A program made the translations under genes and the position numbers. DNA of 64,000 nt, from positions 7,011,001 through 7,075,000 of the forward strand of contig NC_135254.1 of NCBI RefSeq assembly GCF_964204865.1, given 5' to 3'. Shown here one piece after another: positions 11,538 to 23,500 of this stretch. Under the pieces are notes generated by a model. The model did not search any database, was not told where the DNA came from, and was given only the letters and a program-made list of their open reading frames with translations. Numbering within the stretch: position 1 is the stretch's first letter; each line of letters starts with the position of its first letter. Origin of the DNA: Styela clava. Its lineage: Eukaryota; Chordata; Ascidiacea; Stolidobranchia; Styelidae.

Positions 11538-14500
11538 GTAAAATTAGAATCTTGTGATTTTAAATAGGGGGTGAACATACTGGCATAAGTTTCCTCAATT
11601 TGAGTTATTTTTATTCGCAAAAAACATTACTCCAAGTGAAATTTTGTTGTTGATAGAATTATATTTTAACGAGTATTAGTTTTATACGCTATTTGAATCA
11701 TCAAGAAATTATCTTCTGGGAATGAGGCCATTTATTACATTTTTATGAGAATTTGTTTGAAGCAAACTTAGCTTGAGCAGTGGTTCTCAAACTTTTTTCT
11801 TTCGTTGCCCAAAAATTTTTGTGGTCCATTAACTTTTTATTGCAAATGAAAAACTAGCCCAGTAGTGGGTCAAGGCGCACTGGTTCACACCAGAGAGGAA
11901 AATCACATAAGGCCACTCAAATTTTGCTTTAAGCTTCGAAAAGAGGGACAGGGGCAGTAATGAGCAAAGTTCATTTTTGCGAAGGGAAAGGGCATTGAGA
12001 AAAGTACTTAATTTTATTAAAGACCATATATGGTTACCTTCATCTAATATATCGCATTTCCCGGCTAATAAGTCACTTTTCTGAACCCAATTTTTTGGTC
12101 TGATTTAGGGGGAGGGGGCTCTTATTGGGCAGCTATGCCTATTTTCTTTTTTTAGGAGTTGCATCATTTTTCTTGTGAGTCTTCTCAAACATGATTTGTG
12201 TAAATTTATGTATGTATTGATATATTTTTTAATGAATTCACGGCTAATTGTCGGCCAATCATAGTTAATTTATTGACTTTGGACTGCCAGCTGTTATTTG
12301 TCTTATACTTTTTATAACAACTGTTCAAAATTATTAAAATAACCCCTTTGTTGTTAAGAATAGTTAATTCTGTGAGTATGATTCTAACTGAAACAAACAT
12401 GACCGTGTTCTAACTTCTAACCATATAAAATTATGACCGTATTTAGTGCTTAACTTACCAACAGCGAAGCAATTTTCCTGCTTCATCTTATTGTAGGGCT
12501 ATATGGAAAAACCCTCTTTTTTTTAATGCTAAAAATTGACTTCGTCTTATTTGCCCGGTAGACGTGTTAGCCAAAAGCTACGGTATAAAATATCCCAAAT
12601 GTCAAATTTAGTGGTAGCTCACATTGTTGTGGCTGAAAAACATCAAAATTTTATTAATATATAAACAATTTATATTTTAGATATATTTAATAAAGTCTAG
12701 AAATAAATCTGAATTTTGTATGTCGATGTGAGAAATTGAACTATCTCTAAGAACTAGTGCCGCACAAAATGCTTAGGCAGGCTGTTCCTGATAGAGATGG
12801 GCAATGTAGAATAATTTACTATTCTAGATTTAATATTCTGGATTGCTCATGCTCATCCTTAGTATAGGATAGTTGCGTTTTTTATGTCAATAATTATAAC
12901 AATTTCAGCTGGCACAAGAGAAATAAGTTCAAGACAATGTGCCCAGCTAAATCAAAATTGATAGTTCTCATTATTGATTAGACATTTATAATATGGCAAT
13001 TTACAAAGGCACATTTACAGGATGTACTTATTGACAATCAATCAGTGAGTATTATTTCTTTATGAAATATTCATATGCAAATTGTCCAACAATTAAACAA
13101 TACGATTCAATATGAAATGAATTCAAATCCTTAATTCGTTTTCAATAGTTCCATCAGCCAGGGCTCAACTTTTTAATTTCTGTGGGCGTGGCCAGACCTA
13201 AGCCACACCTTTTTCATATTTATGCTTGAATAGAAAGGACCAACCAGGCGGATCAGTCATAGGAAATCCTGTCTGTTCATGAGCCATTTTGATCATTCAA
13301 CAAGTTTATACCCCTGTTACATATAGACTTAGATGAGACAATGTGATGTGACGGTCCAGCAATCTTTTTGCAAATATTGTCGTGTATTTGATTTGCACAA
13401 AGTAGGAAATTGTCTGATGGCTATTGTATTCCTAAGTAATGTCATGATATGCCTATTGCAGAGTATAATAATTGTCCAAAACATTTTGCTTGAATATTAT
13501 CAAAGATGTGGAAAGTTTTCAAACGATATAAAAAAGTGCAGAATTCCTTGTACCTCACACATATTCATTCCACACAAGGAAATCAGCATTAGTTATGCCA
13601 AATGCGTTTCTAAAGTTTGGTAGAATACATAGCTTTTAGTTATTACCAGTGCTGTAAAGCAGGAGCAACATTTTTTGTCGATGGGCCATGTAACCAACTT
13701 CAGACATCCAGCTAGGCCAGACAAAAATAGTTTTTCTTCTACAGAATGAATTGAAATATTCTCTCAATTAAAAAGGTTTTTTTGTTTAACATTATAGTGG
13801 TTCACCTTAAATTTCAAGTTCTTGAATTGTTTGTTAACATCGGCTGTAATAGACTAGGATTTTATGCTTCATATGGGGATAAATCAGACTGTTAACAAGG
13901 CACACACATTAAATGGCTTGGCGGCCCTCGTGTAATAAGTTTAAAGAAAAATGGCAGGAGAAATATAAATGGTTATTGAGGCCGAATGTGTTTCCAAAGC
14001 TTAGTGCAATACAGCAGCAATAAAGTATAGCTAATTGACTAAAATATATAGCTTATCAAATATGCAGAGTGTTTTAAAATCAAAATAATGTGCATTTCAC
14101 TTTACAATTTCACATATGAGTTTAGTGTAGGACAGTGGTTTTCAACCTTTCCAGTGTCACGGAACCGCGATAAAACATTTCAAAGTTCCTAAGGACCCTT
14201 GTTCGATAATAATTGCCTGTAAATGTAGCAAGTTTGATAATGAAGTCAAATGTAATGAGATTTGATTACATTGAAGCAGAATACATATAATATTATAAAC
14301 TCCTAAATTTGAATGTGGACTTGCAGAAGTCTCGGACTATACCGACGATTGGCAACCTGCGGCTTTTTGTTTCCAGAGCTAAATACGGTTACTACTCACG
14401 AATCAAAACTGTTGGACGGCACGTAGAAGAATTTGGTCTTTTAATTTAGCCGATTTTGGCAAAAAGGTTACCCACCCCTGGGTTAGAGTAATAAACATAG

Positions 14501-17500
14501 GTCGCAATGAGGTGATTCAAATCTGGTAAACAAACTTCTTTTCAACTCCCAAGATCTTTTCATTTCGTTGCAAACTGAATTATTGCATCATAAGTGGTTT
14601 TCTGAGAGTTAGTTACTGACATTAGGGTATATGTTGCGACTCGGGGTAGTTTTGAGTTTGGCAGAAAGAATGCCAAATGGCTCTTTCAATGCTAAAGTTC
14701 GCTGACCTGTGGGCAATGTTCCCTCTAATTTTTTGTAGTATGTGTGCGCAGAAATTTTGGTGTGTGCACACTTTTTTGGAAATGACTAATATTTGTGCAA
14801 AAACCAATGATAAATTTTGGCGTTCTAACCGGGTAATAAGTGGGCCCACAGGATATGGATATGGCCTACAGAACTGTTTCGTCTGGCCCACTTGGGTCTG
14901 CCGAATTTAGGACCATAGGTTTTATGGATATAAATTTCTATTAAAAATATCGAAGAAAAAACTGTCGTAAAATAATGTCCCCGATTGTCACATTGACAGT
15001 GTGCTTCTTATTATTATATAAACGTCGGCCTAGCTTTGGACTGGTTGTTGTAAATGAACTGTTTTTATTCATAGTTTTCCATATTGAGTTTTGAGCCAAC
15101 GGCCTACTAACTAAGTCTGTTATCTGTAACTGGCCCTCACAGAAAAGTAATTTCCTGTCCCTGTGATAATGTATATTTAGATCCTGCATGATAACTTATA
15201 AATACGGTATTTTAATTTTTTTCCGGAAATCACAGATTTTGCCAATTTTTTACTCCTATTTAAATATGTTATTAGTGTTATCGATTTCTTGAATGCGAAA
15301 ATGGATTCCCGTTAGCCTTGTTTAAAAATTAATGAATTGAAAGTGCCTTAAAAGCAATTGGGGTTTTCAACGCCCGATAAATTGATTCGCTTTTATCAGT
15401 TTCTCCCCGCAGAAAATTCAATTACCGTAATACATTCAGCTGTGTTTGTAAGAATTCTAGATTTCAGAAAATTGTGGTTTTCAAATGGTGGGGCGCGCTT
15501 GTTAAATTTGATCTTGCCTGCCTTATTTTGGATATTTATATTTCTTTATTATGTATATGTATTATCAACGTGTTTTTGAATAAAACATACTTCACCTCAC
15601 TATCTGGTATTTGTAGCTTATTGTTAGCTATTTATTTTTGACGTGGGGCGAGAGACTTGACAAATTTTAATAAGGGGGCGTGGCTTAAAAAGTTTAAAAC
15701 CACTGATCTAAATTATATAGACTAGCGCTTTTCAACCTTACTGGTAAAGCGGAATCCTAATTAATTAAACTTTTCCAGAGGCTCGAGGGAGTCCTGTGCA
15801 TTTGTTTGAATTGTATAAACTACAAATATGTATTTAAGTAAACCTAATATTGGCAAAAAAAATTATCCTCGAAGTTTAGCAAGTTTGATAATAGTGGCAA
15901 ACCTAAAAGCAAATACATATATTTGAGACCAACGTTTCTCAAACTACATGTCGCGAATTTTCTTTCGCGAATAGGACTGAAATCGGAGGCAAAAAAAGAA
16001 GCGACTTCTTGGAATTATTAACAATGAAATGTGGGTGTGGTTGGCAACCACGGAACCTCGTTTCAATCTTATTTGTTCCTCGAAACAGGCACAGCCATCA
16101 GTCACGTTAACATTTGCAGGATAAATTTGTTGAAAGATAACTTTTTTTTTACAAGTGGGTCACAAAATCTTTTTTATTTGCTTAGTGTGCGCGAGCAAAA
16201 AAAGTTTGAGAACAACTGGTATATATTTAAGAGGAGAACCCTCAACTGTACGGACTCTTCCGTGGAACCATGGTTGAAAAGCACTGTCATAGATGATATA
16301 GTAATGCCTCATATTTCTTCAGGACTTGTAACAGTGAGCTTCATAGAAGACAGTAGAACAGCATCGGTACTTGCCTACGCACTTCCTCGAACTCTTGTCA
16401 AACCAAACACTAAAAATATCATCAAATTGTTCGATGACGAACCAAAACCTCACTCCAAGCGATGCGTTAAGGACTACGGAAAGACTCATGTCATGTGAGT
16501 AGCATTGTGAGAAATCGAGAGTTTTCAGATCCTATTTTAAACAATTTTAATTAAATCAAATTTAATCATAAATATATGAATTTTTATAAATCGAAAATTT
16601 TAATTTATCGCAATTTTTGTTTTAAATTGCCTTTTTTTGCAGTGTTATTGTGATCTATATAAAATTTCAGAGAATAAAATGTTGTGTATACATATTGCTT
16701 AGCTGTAAATCATACACTTTAATATTATATTTTATGAATTTTTTCCCAAAGTGCCTCTTCTTCCCAAACTGTCAAACAATATTTCACATATTATAAGGAT
16801 ATATAAGCGATAAGGATATTATGGCTGCGCTTTTTATTTTTATCGTTCATTTCCTTATTTTTATATTTTTGTGAAAATTGGATTTGCGTATTCAATCCTA
16901 AGGTTGTATATAGCGCCTCTTATCCTAACTCGCATGATATTCCGGAAAAACTTTTTACAGATGTACTCTGGCACATGTGCAGGGGAATAGTTGGGAAATA
17001 GAGAGAATTCACGGAAATATATAGTTTACTGACATAATACCGATGTTCACGGCCTGAACACCCACGTCACATTGAAGAGACATTCAGCGATTTTAACCAA
17101 ATTTGACTTTCTGAGAACAGACAATTGCACCCCTGTAGTCTCCTTGTGATTTTGCGCTCTCTAACCCCCCAGGCACAAAAACTTATAATGATTACACATC
17201 TAAAAATTCTTTTATAATAATCTCCACAGGATTTGAGTATAATCGTAATCATTAATTTGTTAACATTGCTGTTGTAACAGTTTATTTATCATAAGTAAAA
17301 TTATGGCTTCAAGTAACTAAAAACGCATCTTATAAACCTAAGACTAAAACATGCATTACACTAAGTTTCGCTAAACTTAATCGGACCACTGTCTAACACT
17401 TGTAAAAGCTAGTTACTAATGCAGTAAGGCGAATGCAGTCCGTTGTCGCTTGGCGATAATCAGTGATTACAACACAAAGAACAATAGTGTAATAGTGACG

Positions 17501-20500
17501 GAATATAAGCGAAGTGTAGCACACTGACACTGCAACAGGAATAACTGAGTTTAATTCTCATAATGATTGTATTGTAGATGTAACATTGAGCTTGTTGGGT
17601 TTATCATTTACGTTTGATGGCAATGCTGTCGCCCAATGTTTCCCAATCGTGGTGAAATTCTTTCCCAGAAATAAATTTAAAAGTTTTTGTATTTGTCTGT
17701 GCTATTACGGTACTAATATTTTTAACCTATTGTATTATTGTGATGCATATATGTGCATCGGTTAGAAACTATCTAAAATGTACAAAACCCTCAGTGTTTC
17801 GCTGAAAATGAGAGGCGCAGTTCTTATCACTTCATGGCATGGCACTTCACGGAAATACCGTCATGGTTTTGCGGCAGCTGCAGACGCCACAAAATACTTA
17901 AAACTGCTTTTGGAAAATGAGACAGGGTCTTATTTCAAGTTTCTTACGTAAAATAAAACTAGAGCTTATTTTTGGGGGAATGTATTTTATTTTCATTTAT
18001 CAACAGAATTATGAGATAGATAATTACGAGATTTTCAATTATACAAAATATGAAAACCGACTATCCGCTATCGACTATTTTAAGGAGAGGGCTTATTAAA
18101 ATCATTTTTATAATTCAGGCTGAGCCCTATGTTTAGGGAAAAGCTTGTTTTAAAATCAAACTAGGTTCTTTTTTGGGGAAAATACGGTAGTTACATCTAT
18201 TGCAAGCAAATGTTCCGTTGAAGATTGAATATCAAATGCAAATAGAGTAGAAGGGGAGAAGTTAGGGTATTTCCGTAGTGTGTGTACCAGGCTAGGGTTA
18301 GGCAATAATTGTATTTCGGATTTCCTTATTCTAGCTTTTTTACGAGTTTGGGGACTGTCTGTGTTAGCCAAGTGAATATACCCTCCTGCCCATAGGTTTA
18401 AGTCTCTTTACGCAACTTGATGTAAGTTGATGAACAAAATTAGTTACCTCCATATTGGTACACATACGCGCCTAAAATTAGTTCTTATTAATAATAAGCC
18501 AAGGGTGGAATGTGTCAAAAAAGGTTTGGAACTACTGCTTCATTCATATGCTAATGTGTAACTTTCAAACACTCCATTATTCATGGTTTTATGTTTTCTG
18601 AATTTACAGATTTCCATCAATCACTCAGAAAACTACAGGCAACAGAAATGACGAGAATTTATTTGTTGATTCTTTTGAAAACGTTTCTCCTGTAATTTCT
18701 GAAATCAAGAAAGATTCTGATGTTGTCAGTGAATTATCCGAGGTGAGTCTCTCCTTTTCATCGTCTTAAAAGTTTTTGCAATTTTAATAAATTGTCCAAT
18801 TTATTCCCCGAAGTGAGCCTACTACCTTTTTCATAATCTATCACGATCGTGTTCCGATTCGTCGATCGCATTTGATGTTGATTGTTGACTGAATTAATAG
18901 CATACCCCAAAAAAATGCCTTGAATGTGTAACAAATGAAAGTTTCACTGCTGCCAAGGTTTAAAAATGAACATGCTGAATATCATGTGTATTGACTGAGA
19001 AACGATCCTACAATAACTTCTGCAGTCAACACTCATGACTATAGGCAGGCCACAGATCTGAATTGCATGATTCGAATAAATCTTAAATAAATGATGAAAA
19101 TTTACTTTGCGTGCAATTACGTAATCAAATTAACAAATCAAATGGAGCATCAAAAATACAAATTTCTGTGGCGATTTACCTAAAAATGCGCCCACAGAGC
19201 CTAGGTTATTGGCAGCGGTGGAATTTTCTGTATTGGTTTGTGCAGCTGCAGATACAGCACCCATTTTTTATGTTTAGGACCTTATTACCAATCAATTATT
19301 CTGAAGATCTTTTTCGAATGCGTTCAAAAGCAGGTTGATCACCCAACTAATATACAGAAATACCTATAAAGATTCATTGCTAGAGAGTGAAGACAACGCT
19401 CAGCAAAAACAGTCTGCAAGGCATTACCGGTTAATAAAAGCTTCTTACTTTTCAAGGGGTTTGATGTTACTGTCTGTATTGAAGATAAAAAGGTTTCTTC
19501 CGGCAAAGAAAATGAAGAAAATAGCAGAGTGTCGACAACTGGTTTACATAATCCATGGAATTCCAAAGTTTTAGACGATGCCTGGCTTAAATTGAAGGTT
19601 TGTGAAAGTTTAAAATAGGAATCGAGAAGGAACCAAATTGTTTACATTCGTAAATACATTCTGATATATTTTTGATAATACATTTCAACAATTTTAAACA
19701 TTACATTGCATGATTTAACTGTTTTGTTCTTGTTCTTTAGATTGAGCTTTACTAAGATTGCTCAACTCGTGCTATAATTAATCTCAATTGATTTAAATAA
19801 ACTACACTATCAACAATGCCCTAGAGAAGGCTTTCCAAACTGGGGTCGCGACCCTGCTATTGGGGGCTATTATATACATGTACTTTTTTAGACTTTTGAT
19901 TCCAAACAATTATTGAAACTGGCGCAGTGGTTTTCAACCTTTTTTGGGGAATTGTAACCCCAACAACATTTCAGAGGCTACCCCATTTATTAAATCCTGG
20001 GTGAGGTGGGGGCATTGAATTTTAACCTGGCATATATAATTGGCGATGCCAACACTGTCAAGTCTAATGCTTTAACCCAAAGGTGTGCAGCCTTCAATAC
20101 AGCTACAAATAATTGGGTGAAATCATTGCCCGTACCTACATTTAACATAAGCTGCCTAGTACAGACATGGGCAAAGTATGGCTTGTGGGCCAAATTCGGC
20201 CCAGCTGGGTAATTGAATCTGGCCCGCCTGATGCTGCCACAACCAACCTGAAATCAAATTTTGATGTTTAAGCTAAAGGTAGCTCAAAGAATTTGTTGAG
20301 ATTGCGGTTAAATTTAGTTTTGGAGCGGGACTTATTGCTTTCCACCTCTACTTTTCACACTGTAAATATTGTTTATAAAATGTAACTCTTCATGTCACAC
20401 TTTCATGGCCCGCCACTGCCAGTCTAAGTGGGCAAAAATTTTGGCCCCTGTTTCAAAACCTTGCCCAACAACCCTGGTCTAGTAGTTACATGCACAAAAA

Positions 20501-23500
20501 TTTTGGTTATTGACCTTCTGACATGCGTTAATCGTTTCATACAATCACAGGTATGGACTTTGCAACTCAAAGGAATTGGAGTTACTCGCACAAGCTAGAT
20601 TCAACAAAATTAAAAACGGGTCGCACACCATTCAAGATTGGTACTTTTCCATGGGTCGCAAAATTTTTCTTGTGGATCGTATTTCGGCCGCAGGTTGCAC
20701 ACCCTTGCTTTAACTGATTTGCCATCGACCTGCCCACAACAGTTTTTAGACAAAATTGCTCAATGTTCACTGACTTTAAGAAATGCTGGATTTTAACTGA
20801 ACAATATATTGTTTCATTAGATTTCTAACACGGATAATCCATCTAATGGAAAGAAGAAACGCTTTACATTGTTGGAAAATGCAGTTGCTCGCTATCGCCG
20901 CCCTTGTGTTTTGGATTTAAAAATCGGTACAAGAGTTCGACACGATGCATCTCCTGAAAAAATTGCGAGACACGTTACTGCAATTAACTTGGGGGCAAGG
21001 CTCAGCGGTATGCAGGTAAATAAAGAAATTAAGCTTAATGGCCATTGATTCAAATATTTTTTGTCAATTTTTTTCAATGCTAGGAAATGGCAAAGTAAAA
21101 CATCCATTGATACCTCAAGGGTATTTATGATAGAATTATGTGAATTAATTTTTCGAGTTGCACCCCACCGTTTTCCAAAGTATATTAATGCCACTAACAC
21201 TCAAAGTATTCGAGCCATTCATCGAGAGCAACAAGGGTTGTGAAGTCCTAGTTTCTCTGTATTTTTATCACAGTTTGAATCAGGGTTTTCCTCGCAAACT
21301 GATTTTAAACATAACTATCCCCCAGGATAAATATGTAAATCCTACCCAATGAAAACATGAAGTTAGCAATTTGATTCAGGAATCTTACTGCGCACTGGAA
21401 CAAATGTATTTCTGTAACATTTCGTTCAGACTTTTTCAGAAAAATATTTTTCAATTATGATAGTGTTGCGTTAGTGTGCAGCAAGACTCTTGAATCAAAT
21501 CCTATAGTCATCTTTATTCTTGCCAGAGCATCCTTGCTCACACGCATACGGACCCACTTTCAATAAAACAGAGCAAGGAAAGCTAGTTGGTCATGTGTAA
21601 CCCAATGGTCTCGCTTGACCCCATAGTCTTGCGTGACCTAGTATTACATGACCCCATAGTCTTGCATGGCCCCATAGTTTTACCTAACCCCATAATCTTT
21701 TGTTAACCCCATAGTCTTGTGTAACCCCATAGTCTTGCATGGCCTCGTAGTATTTTGTGACCCCATAGTCTCACTTGACCCCTTAGTCTTGCGAGACCCC
21801 ATAGTCTTATGAAACCCCATAGTCTTTTGTTAACCCATAGTCTTGTGTAACCCCATAGTCTTTCTTAACCCATAGTCTTTCGTGACCTCATAGTTTTTCT
21901 TACCCCATAGCCGTGAGCAATGTTCCCTCTAATTTTTTGTAGTATGTGTGCGCAGAAATTTTGGTTTGTGCGCACTTTTTTGGAAATGACTAATATATGT
22001 GCAAAAACCAGTGAAGAAATTTTGGCGTTCTAACTGGGTAATAAGTAGGCCAACAACAAACTTTCTCAACCTGCCAACCGAGCACATTGTTACATTACAT
22101 CGAAATACGTCAGTGCGCAGTAAATCTATGCGTGTGCGCAGCCTCTGAAAGCTGTGTGCGCGCGCACACACGCACATCTTAGAGGGAACACTGGTCAGGA
22201 GTAACCCCAACTTAAAGTTAGCACTTACTATTCAACAGGTCTACCATCCTGACCAAGAGAAATTCACGTATTATAACAAATACTATGGACACAATCTCAC
22301 TGTTTCTGGGTTCAAGTCCAACCTAAAACATTTTTTCTCAAGAGGAGGAATACCAATACAAAGGTATGTTGAGTTTTTTCTTATTCTGAGTTGTTTTACA
22401 TCTTTTCATGTTTTGAGTTGTTTTACAATTTTTCATGTTTTGAGTTGTTTTACTTCTTTTCCATAGAGAGGGCTTTCTTTGTACCATATTTTCGAGCCAA
22501 TAAGCTGATTTTCTGGGTTCCATTTTTGGCCTGATTTTCTGGGGTTTGCTTATTGGGCGACTCTTCTTATTTTCTTTTTTTCTGGTGTTTGATTATTATT
22601 TTTAGCTTCAAGCGGGAGAAAGGTACAATGACGTACCTTTTTGTAAGTTTTCATGATTTACAATCACACACTGGCAATATGAAATACATTTGCTCTTGCT
22701 GTGGTTATCATGTTTGATGTTGCCACATTTTTACGTACATCATAAGAAAAAAGTTTCTGCTTTGACACGAGTGTGCTGTAAACACATCAAAGAAAGAAAG
22801 AGTGCAGAGAAAAAAAAATTATGTAAGAAGGATCAATAAAATAGAGCGTGTGATATCACTTCATCGACGAAACTGACAAAAGGGGGAAAAAGTAACACGA
22901 TTTTTCTGCCTCTTATGGGGTGGTAATATAGAAAAACCTTCATTTTTAGTGCTGAAAATTGGCTTTTGGCATATTTAAACTCGCATATTCGACATAATTT
23001 TACTTGTCCTGTCCCCATTGTTCCATATTCACATGATATTTCTGTCCCTTCTTACAGAGTGGTGATATAGAAAAATCTTCATTTTTAGTACTAAAAATTA
23101 GCTTCTGCTTATTTGATATTACATTATTTGAATCGCTGAAATCTCATATATTCAGCATAATTTTACGGTGTCTAATTATGTCGTGTCCCGTCCCCATTGT
23201 TCCACATTTGTATATTTTTCATCACACTCGTCTCTTTTACTTCTGAATGAGTGTGTTGATAATCTTTCAATCTTATCCATTTGAATAGTTTTCTATCATT
23301 TTTTCTGCTGTTATACTCGATTGGATATGACTTCTTACTGTCAAAAAAATTACAACTTTTTAAATCAGGGTGGTCCAAGGTTGTCGGCTCCGCGGGCCAC
23401 AAATTTATTTTTTCATTGTTCGCAGGCCACAATAGTGCCAGGAATAGATAAACAGTGCAATACAAAACAAACACTTTTATTGTGCAAACACATAGTTATC

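Noticed and set aside
16031..16322. Upstream part of the 155-codon frame as IP6K sequence
   Set aside because: It consists of a facing pair of hAT-type ends. A good acceptor at 16322 begins the homologous part.
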